From Anthoceros angustus (taxonomy: Eukaryota > Streptophyta > Anthocerotopsida > Anthocerotales > Anthocerotaceae), in contig MU008158.1 of NCBI GenBank assembly GCA_010909165.1, forward strand, positions 707,478 through 771,477: a stretch of DNA of 64,000 bases, read 5' to 3'. Positions 10,209-22,184 of this stretch are shown in pieces (position 1 is the stretch's first letter; every line of letters begins with the position of its first letter). A model generated the notes under the pieces. The model searched no databases. It was not told where the DNA came from and saw only the letters and a list, made by a program, of their open reading frames with translations. The translations under genes and the position numbers were made by a program.

Positions 10209-11770
10209 TTATGTGGAACTAGGCAAGGAGGAAGTGTAATCCACCAAGCCCAAGGACTCCAAATGAAAACAATGCTTGTTGGTAGGTAAGCTTTTCGTAA
10301 GAATATTGGCGGTATTTAGCTCCGTGGGTATATAATCAATATGAATCACCTTGCGCTCCACAGATTGACGAACAAAGTGATGCTGAATCTCGATATGCTT
10401 GGTGCGGGCATGAAACCGAGGATTCCCAACAAGCGCAATAGTGGACATATTATCACAATAAATAGTCGTTGGAGCGGGTTGTGCAAAGCTCAAGCCAGAG
10501 AGGAAAGTTCGCTCCCACTCGGCTTCCTTAGCTGAATCGGTGAGTGCCTTATACTCTGCTTCGGTGGAGGAGAGTGCTACGGAGGCTTGCTTCTTTGAGC
10601 TCCAATTGACCGCAGTGCCGGAAATGAGAAAACAATAAGTCGAGATACTCCTACTGTCCGGATCATGCCCAATCGGCATCGATACCCTTGAATGATATTA
10701 GAATCCTCACTCCATTGTAGCATAACCCATAAGTGGATGTGCCCTTTAAATAAGGATGCGCTAATGTACCATCCAATGATCCCGGCCCGGTTCTCTAAAT
10801 ATTGTGAAACGGAGCTCACGGCGTGCTGAATATCCGGCCGTGTCCAGCATGCTATGTAGTTCAAACACCCAACCGCATGACGGTAAGGGACCGGCTCATA
10901 GCTGCTTTCCTCATCATCTTGTGGAGATTGCTCTATAGATAGCTTCCGACCCATCAGGCTCGTGTACTAACGGGTTTGGCATCCGCTAGGTTGAAGCACG
11001 GCGTCTCATTCACATACTTGGTTTGATGAAGAATCAAGATACGGTTTTCCCGCCACGCATGTCGAACACCAAGGACAAATGTGAGTCGATCTATGTCTTT
11101 CATGTCGAACGCTTGTGTAGCATACTTGACCCATTCCAAGTTCTCGATTATTAGAAGCTAAAATGGCGTGCCGACATATAGAGCCAAGATCACAATGTGG
11201 CCTCCTTTGGTATATATATACACATTGGCGCCACCGATTCGACAAAGCCAATGGATTTGAGGTATTTATCAATGCATTTATACCACTCCTGCGCTTTGCT
11301 TAAGCCCGAGAGAGTCTTCTTGAGCTTGCACCTCCCGGTGCTGGGGATCCACAAAGCCCTGCCGATCCATATAGATGTCTTCTTCTAACTCTCCAGTAAA
11401 AGCAGCTTGACACGTCCATCTGCTCAAGATCCCAATCACGCAAAGAAGGGCCAACATCATCTTGATGGATTGCGCCTTCACAACAGTAGGCTGAAAGTCT
11501 CATTGAAATCAACACCGCAACTTGAGAGAAGCCACGAGCTACCAAACGTGATTTGTAACGTGCTATCTCTCCTTGTGCATTTAATTTGTGCTTGAATACC
11601 CACTTGCAGCTCACGGTTTTCCTTCCAGCAGGTAGAGGACAGAGTTCCCATGTTTCATTTTTTATCAAAGAATCATATTCATCCTCGATTGATGGAATCC
11701 AATGATGCTTATCCTTCCCTGTGATTGCCTCTTTATATGTGCGAGGTTCTGCTGGATGAGAAGTGCTGGA
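10209..11770 (-). pseudogene. Copia reverse transcriptase and RNase H remnant
   Basis: RNase H is the best preserved part (10,209-10,679): VALSSTEAEYKALT, CDNMSTIAL, HARTKHIEIQHHFVR and DILTKSLP-like NILTKSLPT. Upstream are RT pieces: ETWELCPLPAGRKTV with CKWVFKHK and ARYKSRLVARGF (11,540-11,670), FDMKDI and LGV (11,000-11,130) and the C-terminal PYRHAVGCLNYIACWTRPDI (10,800-10,910). The catalytic YVDD is replaced by YVGT near 11,185, and many stops interrupt the frame. The polymerase is therefore dead. An acidic, proline-rich linker (11,780-12,316) precedes it, as is usual between integrase and RT. Confidence 0.88.
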
Positions 11771-12319
11771 TGAAAAGACTTAACTGAGACGGGCAGAACG
11801 AGGTCGTCTAAAGTCCTCTGGCTCATATGGTTTATATTGCCAATTTTCTCTAGAAGGACGGGAACGGGTAGGGTATCTACGTTCTTCCTCTACAGCTGGT
11901 TGTGTAGGTAATGGGTCAGGCACTACAGTCACGGGTTCTGCACTAGGCACGTCTTCATCATCAGCAGGCTGTGGATCAGGACTGTCTGAATCAGATTCTA
12001 TAGCTACATCTGCTGGCTCTAAATCCTCACGAGCTTCTTCAAAACGTAAAGGAGCGAGGACAGCAGGTGAGTCAGGAAGTACACTACTTTGCTGCAAATG
12101 CTGTGGACTCTGTGGCTGAGATGGCTGAAAACGGCCGAGGTGATTGTGCACCTTTGTGGAGTCGACTCCGTGGAAATTTGCTGTCACTGGTTCGATCGAG
12201 AAACACTGCTGTGGATCGCTGCTGTAGATGCCGTGATCCACCTCAAGGGCTAGCATGAAATGTATTGGGAGAACAATCACTGGCAATTCATACACGGCAT
12301 CTTGTGGAAAATCCAAGGA

Positions 12320-13215
12320 GAATCATAAAAACAGAGTCATGTGGGAGCGTAACCAAAAATGGAGCAAAAGGCATTGAGGGTGATCTCCTTGAAGGTAACG
12401 CCTCCGCAAAAGAGAAGTTCGTGAAACCGGGTCATAAAGCTTATATGCTTTGATTTCCTTACCATAGCCCACAAAAATAAGGGGTCGTGCCCTGTCCTCA
12501 AGCTTTTTACGTTGTTCCTCATGTATGTAAGCATATCTTTGGAGAACCAAGACACGTAAGTGGAGTGCTAGGCTTCCTTTGCCAAAGAACTTGAAAGGAG
12601 TTCGATCTAAGACAAAAGCAGAGTGAGGAGGCGATTCAGGGATGTAGGTAGCCGTACTCGCCAAGATATGATTTGTGAAGGCCAGACCAAGCTAGCATAC
12701 TCCGAGTCATATTTAATAAAGTCTACATTAAGGCCGCGCAACGCCATTCGCCGAGTGTAGGGTATATACTACGCTTGTGATGCCTTGTGCAGAGGTACTC
12801 ATCAAACCGAGAGTTCACAAATTGCATCATTGTCTGAGCGAAGGCACTTAAGGTAACCCCTGCTTGTCGTTGAATCATGGTCACCATTCACGGAAGAAAG
12901 GAAAAGTATCCGACTTCTTCGTGGATACGCCCGAGTAACGCCGAGTCGCCGTGATGGTCAAGTAATAAAGAGATCCACCCAAGGACGAAACATGAATCTT
13001 GCCAGATATGTCGGCATGCACAAGATCAAGGACATGGCTGGTTCAAAGATGGGTGTTTGGGAAAGGAAGCTCCTTTTGTTTAGCCAGGACACAAGACTTG
13101 CAAAGGGGAAGCTCCTTAAAGCACCTAGGTAAGGGTTCACGATAGCACTCAAGATTTGACATTTTTATGAGCTTGTCTCTAGCGTGACCTAGACGAGCAT
13201 GCCACAATTGAGCTA
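12320..13215 (-). pseudogene. Copia integrase remnant
   Basis: The HHCC zinc-binding part lies at about 13,070-13,210 (HARLGH, then CKSCVLAKQKELPF). The core follows with KIHVSSLGGS, an FFREW segment and LRSDN...VNSRFDEYL at about 12,800-13,000, and the C-terminal part at 12,323-12,664 has EEQRKKLEDRARPLIFVGYG and YKLYDP. The frame shifts several times, and the stretch after EYLC is rearranged. It would have inserted the cDNA copy into the genome; it is not functional now. Confidence 0.85.
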
Positions 13216-13399
13216 GTGAAGCTTGTGATTTTTCAGCTATCCGAACACTCTTACGAACGCAACAGATGTCTAACTCAGACAGTCATCCTCAAGAATACCT
13301 CGAGCACGAACTGAGAACCCGTCGAGAAAGCAAGCAAGCAGAGGTGAAGGTAAGCTGAAAACGACGTAATTTCATGAGCTGACTAACCGACAGAAGGTG

Positions 13400-14566
13400 C
13401 TTGGCCATGTCAGTGACAAAAGCACGTTGTTGAGTTGGAGAAGCTCTCCATTTGTCTCTGCTGAAAGCAGGAGCCACGATCTGCACTGCTTCGTAAGCTC
13501 ATCCCAAGCAAAGACACGCCTGTGTAAAGGGGAACAAAATTGCTCAACAAAGAACGATTGTGGCGTATGTGTGTGGTGGCCCCTGAGTCGAGATACCAAG
13601 AGTCACAAGGTTTGGAAGCCGAAAGGCATGTTGTCATCACCACAGGTTGTCGATGTGAAGAGCTAGCCTGAGAAGGCTTATCCTTGGAGACATTATGGGC
13701 CTCAGCTTGTTTAGAAGTCTTCTCGGCCTTTTTAGGTTCTCCAGATTTCTTCTTACGGCACTCTCGTTCCTAGTGGCCTGGGGCACCGCACCAATTACAA
13801 GATCCAGCACGCTTTGTAGAGCTAGATTTGTTATCCTTGGCACCGCCACCGTGGAGAACGAGGTCCTTTGCCATTGCTTAGATTTGGAAAATAGCACCTT
13901 GTCGGGCTTTGGTTAGGCGGTGTTCCTGTCGGGTTTGTTCTTCTTGGTAAAGAGCTCGATTACTCCTATGAGACGACGAGGGTCAAGGTTGTCCTGCATA
14001 AGGCTCTACCAAGATCCCTAAGAGTGGCTTGGTAACTAGACACAAAGGTTGATAGTCGGGTGGAAGGCTTGTTAAAAGTCTACTCTGCATCAAGCTCGCT
14101 CATGGTACGCCAAGGGAAATGAATTGTGACCGAGTCAACTTGCCTACAAAGGTAGCCGCTTATCACCTTCACGCATGCGAAGAGAGACTCACTGCATGTA
14201 ACACATGGTGACCATGTTCTTCACGTCATAAGTGTCAGAAGTTTACATTTCCTCAAGACTTGTGAGGTAAGCAATGTCTCGTACAAGAACACCCCGGGCT
14301 ATGAGGAGAGCGCGGGCAACATTATTAGAGTGTGTCCATTTGTCCTGATCATACTGACTGGCATCAGCTGCAGGACGAGGAGTGCTCCCACACACCACGT
14401 CCCACACATGTCGAGCTTCAAGAGCAGTCCTCATGCGGACACTCCACATAGGATACCGCCCATTGAACCGGGTCTGCTCTTTTAAATTAAGTGAAGGTGC
14501 ACAAGCACGTATACATGTGTTGTCCAAGTCCTCCAAGGCCACAAGGTTCCCGAGGCTTCTGTGCAA
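13400..14566 (-). pseudogene. Copia gag and protease remnant
   Basis: Gag-like sequence at 14,243-14,566 reads NGRYPMWSVRMRTALE, then WDVVCG. A zinc knuckle follows at 13,750-13,805 (CNWCGAPGH, then ERECRKK), with a TAG stop immediately after its histidine. Protease follows with SWYLDSGATTHI at about 13,570-13,605; DSG is the catalytic triad of the aspartic protease. Stops and frameshifts separate these parts. Confidence 0.85.
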
Positions 14567-15301
14567 AGGTTGGGCACCTTGCCCCTGCTCCGATGCCGGG
14601 TTGTAGTGGAGGTTGCCCCGCCGCCCAAGAAGCAGTGAGGTGTTCTCAAAAGCAAGAAGGTAAGGGTTGTGCGCTGAAACCGCTCCGACTCCAGTGCTGG
14701 ATTTCCGCCCAACCCCGGCCAGTAGGAATGGCAGCCCAACTCGCTGGCGGAGCTCAAATCCAGCCCCTAGAGGCGCAGAGGTTGAGAAATCCGACCCGAG
14801 GGTCCGGAGGAAGAGTTAGCCACTGCTCCTTGAGCTTGCGCTGATGCAACTTGTTACGGCGCCAAGAGGCCGGAGAGGTGGTGAAAGTTGTGGCGGTGCT
14901 GCAAAGCAGCAAGAGGAGGCTGGCCAGTCACCGATCCAACTGCCTCGCCTTGCTCTATGTCCCGGTTTGATGTGGATCCAGTGTTGTGGAGGGCCTGTGC
15001 GACATGGTAGGGGTAGGGCTCAGGCCATCTGTGATGCGCCTCGACAGCTCAAATTGTGTGTGGAGGTGTGGAGAATGGGAAAGGGCGTTCAAAGGCGGCT
15101 ATGGAAGAGGCGTGTGAATATATGCAACCATACGTCGTGGGCCGAGGTGGGGGCAGTTACATGAAGGGTAAGCTCGCCCTTCAATTTTCTTTGCTCACGC
15201 CCCATCGATGCAGTGCACGCCGCCCGGTGATCTGCGCTGACCTAACCCGAATCCACCCCTTGCATGCGAGTTGGTGTCGCTTGGTCTGCTATGCTCGACG
15301 C

Positions 15302-15739
15302 TCACGCCTCGTTGCAAAGGATTTGCTCACGGAAGCTTGAAGTGGCTAGAGATCTTCGTAAAATTGAAGGAGCTCGGCCCTTCGATGCTGAATCCAGGCC
15401 GAAAGTGTCTCTGAATTGCTTGCATAGGGTTTGCATATCAAACGCAAGCTCTTCCACCCGCGAGCTCAATTGAGCAATTTCCTCCTTGAGCCCAATTAGC
15501 CAGAACTTCATCTGCAGTTCGTGGCCAGTATTGTTGCCTACAAAATGGAAAGGCTCGAGATGCTCGAGAGTGTCTTCAGGTCTGTGGCGAGGAGATCTGT
15601 GTGGGTGGAGATGTCTATGTCGCTCACAATACTCGGTGGGTAGTCTTGGATTAAATCTCGCTGATGACGATGAGGGCAGGGGCTGGCTGTTTCTCACACG
15701 TGTTGTGTTGTTTATTGTTGCAGGAACACGTCCAGCCAC
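15302..15739 (-). CDS. Unrecognised 145-residue ORF inside Copia element
   Basis: This minus-strand frame stays open for 145 codons between the primer-binding site and recognisable gag, in an element whose other frames are all broken. The first half is rich in histidine, proline and arginine. The second half is helical with a heptad-like stretch (LKEEIAQLSSRVEELAFDMQ). I do not recognise the family. It could be an accessory ORF, captured host sequence, or a chance open frame. Confidence 0.3.
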   Translation of the reverse strand: MAGRVPATINNTTRVRNSQPLPSSSSARFNPRLPTEYCERHRHLHPHRSPRHRPEDTLEHLEPFHFVGNNTGHELQMKFWLIGLKEEIAQLSSRVEELAFDMQTLCKQFRDTFGLDSASKGRAPSILRRSLATSSFREQILCNEA

Positions 15740-16200
15740 CAGTTGTGGCCTTGGAGCCTGGTGAGAGAACTCAACGTTCCTTGAAGCACGGGAACTAGAT
15801 TGCCACTGCTACCGCATCTTCGTGGATCCGAACCCAAGTAGCCAGCTTTGTGCAAATGGAAATTAGTGTAGAATTTCGATTTTTAACTCCTATGTAAGTT
15901 GCAAAAGTAAGGTGTGTTGTGCACACAACCGAGAAGCCATAGAATTTGTGGCTTCTACGTAGCGTGCTCAATTATACTTCTCGCCTTCTCTCATCCAAGT
16001 TACTAGGAGTAGATTAGCATAAAAATGCTAGGTTGAAGACATGATATCACATGCTCGATAGCAATTTGATTAAGTCGAGTATTATACAATCCATATTCCA
16101 TTTTTTGAAATATGGATAATGTACAAAATTCTGATTTGACCGTCTTCTAGCAATTACATGTGCATAGTAGTGTAAAACTAGAAAGGATCAGAACACATGT

Positions 16201-16212
16201 GCTCTGATACCA
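16201..16212 (-). other. tRNA-iMet primer-binding site (Copia)
   Basis: The minus strand reads TGGTATCAGAGC directly after the LTR end. This is the standard primer-binding site complementary to the 3' end of initiator tRNA-Met in plant Copia elements. Confidence 0.93.
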
Positions 16213-16390
16213 TGTAAATAATGGCAAGCGTGGCTAGCTAGAGCAGTGAGCGAGAGCAAAACACTTGCACAGAAAAACTTATCAAATAAATGTGAAAGTG
16301 TAGCTTAAATACAATGAATAAATAATTGTTCATATAAAGCTAACCTAACCCTAACTTAAGTAACCAGCAAATGTGGTTATCAATTTAACA
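16213..16390 (-). repeat. Copia 5' LTR
   Basis: On the plus strand it begins TGTAAATAATGG and ends ATTTAACA. It pairs with 9,982-10,158, and the flanking TCTTC follows directly. Confidence 0.92.
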
Positions 16391-17158
16391 TCTTCCGAGT
16401 GTGTGGGGCAAGTACAATTTTGCCCCTTCCTCCAGCTCCGCGGGGTGGCGCCCTGATTCCCCTCATCATCTAGGTAACCGTGCCCCCTTTCGCCCACTTA
16501 GGCGCCCTTTCTTCCAGCCCCCGCCTCCTGGCCGCGCTCCTTCTTCAATCACCCTACCGCGGTAGTCTGGCAGACTACCGGGGTAGCCTGACTACCTACA
16601 ATGGTAGTCTGGTCCCCTTCTCCTTTCTTCCTTCCTTTTCATTGGCGATGACCCTTGGGTTGGAATCCTCTTTGCTCCTTTCCTCCTGTTTGGTTTGTCC
16701 ATACCTATCATGGAGCATCTTCAAAGAGTCTTCATCCCCCATTTGCTGGTTGATGTCGCTATTAACGCCTCCGGGCCCTTTTCGCGTTGGTCTCCTCTCC
16801 TGGCCCGGGCTCTTCCCTTATTCGTGGGGTGAGGAACTTCTCACCCTCCCCTTCCTCGGACGGGACACCCCTTGTCTTCCACCGTGAGGTTTGCTTCTCC
16901 CACCGCCTCGTCTCCTTCTCGAGGGGGTATGCCACCGGACCCCCCGGCTCCTTCAGCCACAGCCAGGCCTTCACGGCCCGACTCCCTCAGCCCTCGCGGG
17001 TACCTTTCACCTGAGTCCAGTAGACTACCATGAGGGTGGGGTCACCACGGTAGTCTGGCAGACTATCGTGGTAGGGTGGTCACCTACCGTGGTAGGGTGA
17101 CCCCCTGTGAGGGCGGGCTGTCCCCCCTCCTTGCTCTACGCACCATCTTCCCCCCTTG
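16391..17158 (-). repeat. LTR-like copy, family 2, outer part (minus)
   Basis: This continues the family-2 LTR across the Copia insertion. It matches plus-strand 3,253-3,880 in inverted order, including TTTGTCCATACCTATCATGG and the GGGCGGGCTG block. CTACC/GGTAG palindromes are at 16,554-16,607 and 17,024-17,100. Similarity to the plus-strand copy ends at about 17,158. Confidence 0.65.
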
Positions 17159-18280
17159 GCGCAGCTGCCTCTCCTCAGCCACTCATTCAGTCAACTTGCT
17201 CACCTGTCTTTCCATCCTCAGCCACTAGTTTGTCTTTCCCTTTCCAGCTGTGTCGTACTTCATCCTCAAATTGCAACTTACCTTGCTTCCAATCTGGGGA
17301 CACAAGCCACATATTATCAGAATACCACTATAAGAGCTGTTATGCAAGCTGAAGATAAAAGTACCTGTTGTGAACTTATGAAGTTCTTCTGCATTTTTGG
17401 GTTAGCAAAGCCTCCATTGCTCAAGCATCTTGCTCTCCAGCTAGGGCTCCCCAAACATACAGGCACTTGGTCGTAAGGCAGTTGCTGGAGCCTGTTCATG
17501 GCGTTTTGATATTTCAGGGGGCAGATGCAAGGGCACCACCAACACAGCTCATTTCCTAGAGTTTCTCTTTTCCTCTTGGCCATGATGAGCTTGCAGGCAT
17601 AGGTGGATATTCTCTTCCTGGCGTTTCCTCCCTGCAGCATTCCTTCTCGCCAGACAGGGGCGCCCCCGATGAGCTCCTCTCCTCTCCATTTCCAGCAGCA
17701 GGCGCAGCACCAACAACCCTTCGTCCTGCATCAAGGCATTGGCTCAGATTTTTCATCCTTTCCACAAATGTATTGGAGGCAAATCTACCACGCAGATCTC
17801 TATTCTGAGTAGCAGATGGATGGGCGCCTACAACAATTGTGGATTCCCTCGGCATGCGTCAAGATGGCGTCGCTGGCAGGCTGGTCGCCATAAGGTCATG
17901 CACGCCGCTGCTATGCACCCCTGTGTGAAGGGACGGACGGGGGCCAACCGTTTGGCCCCGCCTGTCTTAAGTTTCCCTTTCTTTTTTATTTTTCCTTTTT
18001 ATCTATTTAAAAAGTATTTTCCTTTTATAAAAAACTTAAAATTTCTTTATGCTTTTAAGTTAACTTTTACCTAAGATCTAGTTTTCGGATTTAGGCCTAT
18101 TTTGGCTCATTTAGAAGCCAGTAAAATGCTTTATTTAATCACCCTCGGTTCTAGGTGAGTGGGAGTGAGATATATTAGGTCTAGGGCACTATTCACTAGG
18201 GCACCTTTACTTAATCATTATTTTATGCCTAGGCACTAAGTAGTTTCCTTAGAGTCTCACCTCTTTCTCCTTCAGTGGGA
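17159..18280. other. Unassigned DNA between repeats
   Basis: Minus-strand frames at 17,317-17,855 are open for about 100 codons each but match nothing I recognise; a gene fragment captured by a transposon is possible. From 17,960 the sequence becomes AT-rich with T runs. No RNA gene or promoter is evident. Confidence 0.35.
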
Positions 18281-19600
18281 GCTAAAAACTTTGGCAATCT
18301 TATTCCTCTTCCTGACGAGGATTCTGATTATTCTTTCTTTGATGATAGTGATACCGTCACTCACTTCCCTATTTCTGTTTCACGTGTTCCTTTAGTTGAA
18401 CCTCTTATGCAAGAGGAGGAGGAGTTAGCACTCATTCCGTGACCTGACACACCTGCGTCAAACACTGCAGAACCTCAACATTTTGAGGACATACCTGATG
18501 ACCCCGATGATTTGTTTTCAGATGAACTTGATCCTGCTCAGTATGATGAAGCACCTGATTCACCAACTCAGGATTCACCTCCCAAACCAGATGTAGAAGA
18601 TGTAAAAGATGCACAACCTGCTTCAAGGTACAACTTGCGAACATGACCCACTATTTCACGCCGTGCAGGATGGAAACAACCTCGCTTAGGATACCTTGCT
18701 GCTTTAGATGATCATATTCCCCCTGAATCGCCTTACCTTTAAGCTGTATTTAAGGCTACAGCTGATCCTGAATAGCCTCTTACTCTAAACCAAGCTTTTA
18801 CCTCACCTGAAAAGGACCTGTGGAAAGTAGTTGTAGATTTTGAGTACAATTTCTTAGTTAAAAACTCCACATGAGAATTAGTCAGATTACCCAAGGGTAG
18901 GAAGATTGTGACAAGTAAGTGGGTGTATAAAATAAAAAGAGAGGGGGATGGTTCTATTGAGCACTACAAAGCGCGTCTAGTGGCTAGAGGGTTTACTCAA
19001 ATTCTAGGTTTAGATTATTTACCCTATGCCACATATGCTCTAGTAGCTAAGTTTGCCTCCCTTAGAATGATCTTTGCTTTAACCGCCCAACATGACCTTC
19101 ACCTTCACATGATGGACGTGAAGACAACTTATTTGTGTGGACGTATTCAAGAAGAAAACTACATGAGACAACCTGAGGGTTATGAGGTTAAGGGCAAGGA
19201 GGACGGGGTATTCAAACTCATTAAATGTATCTATGGCCTGAAACAATCAGGCAAGGAATGGAATGTCACCATATATGTTAAGTTAGTCAAAAGAGGCTTC
19301 AGACGCAGCAAGGCAAATGCTAGCATGTATATCTTAATATCAGAAAATGATATACTTTACCTCCTACTCTATGTTGATGACCTATTTATGGCTTCATCAT
19401 CAGCATCTCTCCTAGCCGAAATTAAGGCTGGGTTAAGAGGTCATTTTGAGATGACTGCTCTTGGAGAGATGACATATGCACTCGGTGTTAATATTATTCG
19501 AGATAAGATTAATAAAACCTTGAGTAAAGTCTCTTTGGGATCGCATTCTGGTGCACAAGTCCAAGATTTGTATCACATTTTCCTGTCCGTGGGCTCTAGG
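18281..19600 (+). pseudogene. Truncated Copia pol (linker and RT)
   Basis: The acidic linker (18,290-18,720) is followed by reverse transcriptase. The longest open part, 18,908-19,609, has TSKWVYKIKREGDGSIEHYK, ARLVARGFTQ, a damaged MDVKTTYL (normally MDVKTAFL), KCIYGLKQSGKEWN and the intact catalytic YVDD in LLLYVDDLF, then ALGVNII. It diverges from Copia RT after about 19,530. RNase H, integrase, protease and gag are missing. Stops occur in the linker. The wording differs from the 10-16 kb element, so it is a separate Copia lineage. Confidence 0.85.
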
Positions 19601-19864
19601 CCACCTTAGATGGTAGCTGCTGGATTAGCCTGCAGCTTAGTGGCCTAGTTACTTTAGTTTTTTTACTTATGTTGAACTAATAGCATCTGGGCACGACTAT
19701 CTATGGTGCTTGGCAGCGCGATACGTGCTTAGTGCACTTGAGCGTAAGCTTGGGACGTAAAGGCCGATGCGCGAGAAAGGACTCACACGAACAAGAGCTA
19801 CTAGGAAGTGAAGATGAGGGACGTAGGGAAGGGTTTTAGGGTTAAACCTCCGCTCGCATAGCTT

Positions 19865-20188
19865 AAGAGGGAGTGTTAAGAAAAAAAGTTATTTAATCTA
19901 CCCTTGATTAGGTTGAAGTCCTATTATGTTAGGGTTATATTTTGAAAGGACACAATGCTATACATATATACAGTTTTGAGTTGTCACTTAATTAATGAAT
20001 CTTTTGTGTGGACTAGACCTAAGCTCTTGCTATCAAGATCTCCGAAACTTGTCACCTAATTCTACTTATCAAATTCCTGCCTACGTGTATATGCTGCGTT
20101 ACGACAACGCCCATCTAAGCGCTCGTGTTAGTTACTCCGGTATGCCCAACCCACTCAAATTGAGTGTTTTGATCCATGTTCTTTAACA
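19865..20188 (+). repeat. Copia 3' LTR with polypurine tract
   Basis: AAGAGGGAG (19,865-19,873) is a polypurine tract. The LTR follows from TGTTAAG at 19,874 to CTTTAACA at 20,188, about 315 bp with matching TGTTAA/TTAACA ends. No matching 5' LTR is seen upstream, which fits a truncated element. Confidence 0.75.
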
Positions 20189-22184
20189 TTGTGCACATTT
20201 TTTGTATAACACTAGTTTTTGTTATGGTTTCCTTTTGTTGCAAATGCTATCTCTACATTATTAAAAAAATAACTAATTTTTTTTACCTATATATTCTGTC
20301 AAAACATGATAGATTCTTCGAAAAAACTCACAAATCCTTCAAGAAATGGAAGCTATTACTACGTGGAGACTAACTTGATGGTCCACAATATTAGTGCGAT
20401 ATAAAGTTCTTTTTTTGAATTATGTGCCATATTTTTTGCAAAAAAAAAACATTTTAACAAGTACCCTTTCTTAAAATATATTATTTTTATTTTATTCCTG
20501 GAATAACATGAGGCACGCAGTTTAAGAAACGGCCTTTCCAATAAGAACCTAAATCATCATATATGGGTACCTAGGTAATAATGGCTCCCATTTCTTAGGG
20601 GTTTTTGAGTTTCTTTATTTCGCATTTCGACTATATATTGTTCAAAAGTTTTTAATTATGTTTTATAAGGTAGCGAGAAAAATTACCACAAAAGACAATG
20701 TCACCATGAAAAGTGTCATATAGAAGTTATAAAGATATTATGTATAATGTTAAAGAATATAAATCAAAAGAATTGATTTGAATGGTTGGGCATTATGTGG
20801 TTTAGTTTAAGGTTAATGCTCAAGGCATAACCTTGCCCTCGCACGGCTACTTGGTTGGAAAGAAATTGAAATGAATTGAAAGAGGATCTTGCACTTTGTA
20901 GTTTCATACTTGAAAAGGGAAATCCGTATGGCGTACCGATCTCGTCACATTCAAAGTTGTTATAAGTTTTATTTTTTTTATGGTGAGTTGGAGCATCAGC
21001 TGGCGCGATTCAACAAGCTAGATCTCCGGCATGGCGAACCGTGGCAGCTAGTGCTCCAACAGTCTTAATTAGCCTGATGGACAAACCGCGATAGGCCCAG
21101 CATTGGCGGCACCGAATTCCACTTTCTCCTTGCTCGAACATCAGGGCCAGGTCATGCGTCTCATTTCCTTCGACCGCCCTACGTAACAAACGGATAGTGC
21201 CCCATGCCACTCATGAGGGTTTAATGACCATTCTTCCTGTAAGAGCATCCTCGCATAGCTGAGCTTAGGTGCCTGTTGGACCTGGGCTGGCAAAGCACGG
21301 CTGCTGAGGTGATGCAAATAAAACTCTCTGCGAGTGACTGAAGCCCGTAGTGATGTTGAGCGCTCATCGAATACGCCAGAAGAACTGTGTGCGGACATGA
21401 GGGAGGCGCCGGAGGCGAGCTACAAAGGGCGAGAGCATATACTGCCGCTTTGAGGCCAGGGCAGGCCTTATCACAGCACAAACTACCACTTTGCAACCTG
21501 GAGGCTTGCGATCAGCCTACCCTGCCCTCCATGGGCTGGGTGTTGTAGAGATCGATCTGCCTAGCAACCGATGGGCCTTGATCGGCCGCTAAGCCTGATC
21601 AGGCGGAGTTGGAACTCCAGCTCCGCCCAATCCACCAAGCCGGAGCTCCAGCTGGCCGGACCGAACTAGCCGGTGCTGCACCTCATTATCAACTTCGTAT
21701 GTGATGAGATGGGTACGCCATAAACCGCCGCGTATCTCTCCAGCTAGTTCTTCTAATCGGTAGAAACAGCCCAATATTTTGACCTACTAAAAATGTGGCC
21801 ATATGAGTTTAAATTACGTAATCTAGTACTTCCGTACAGATCTTTTGAGTGTGGCATACTGGCTGGTTATTACTATTATTATTACTCATGAAACGGATCC
21901 TTTACACTACCCGGATTGTCGAGAAGCTGGATATTGGGAGTTTAGGCAAGGTGGTAGGTACACAACGCGGATGCAGGTAGTCCTAATTGTGACCTTTTAA
22001 GCGTAGTCCCCGTGCACTGCGACCCATGCTAGACGACAGCGTGTGAAGCTCGCAGTCCAGGTGCGAGCTGCTGGCGAGCTGGGTTTGGCGATCCGTTCGA
22101 AGAGAGTAGTGCTTTGCAGGATGGACTGAGGGTACATGATGCTCATCACGGTCTACTATCTTCCACCTCTTGACCTAGGGGGTA
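20189..22184. other. Intergenic DNA and 5' flank of BSL gene
   Basis: AT-rich sequence with homopolymer runs (20,200-20,800) gives way to mixed sequence. Minus-strand frames at 21,010-21,774 are open for up to 91 codons but show no family resemblance. The last few hundred bases must hold the BSL promoter and leader. I see no clear TATA box close to the ATG, so the transcription start is not placed. Confidence 0.4.

Larger units (their letters stand above)
9982..16390 (-). mobile_element. Complete Ty1/Copia retrotransposon, minus strand
   Basis: Two near-identical LTRs (177 and 178 bp) bound the element, and TCTTC occurs directly outside both ends (9,977-9,981 and 16,391-16,395), which is a 5-bp target-site duplication. 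A methionine-tRNA primer-binding site lies next to the 5' LTR. Internal order on the minus strand is gag with zinc knuckle, protease, integrase, reverse transcriptase and RNase H, the Copia order. The ORFs are broken by many stops and frameshifts. About 1.6 kb between the primer-binding site and recognisable gag carries an unrecognised open frame. High LTR identity with a broken interior suggests a non-autonomous copy mobilised after the coding region was lost, or gene conversion of the LTRs. Confidence 0.92.

Noticed and set aside
21010-21774. Minus-strand ORFs upstream of BSL
   Set aside because: Short, mutually overlapping in different frames, with no recognisable motif or splice support.
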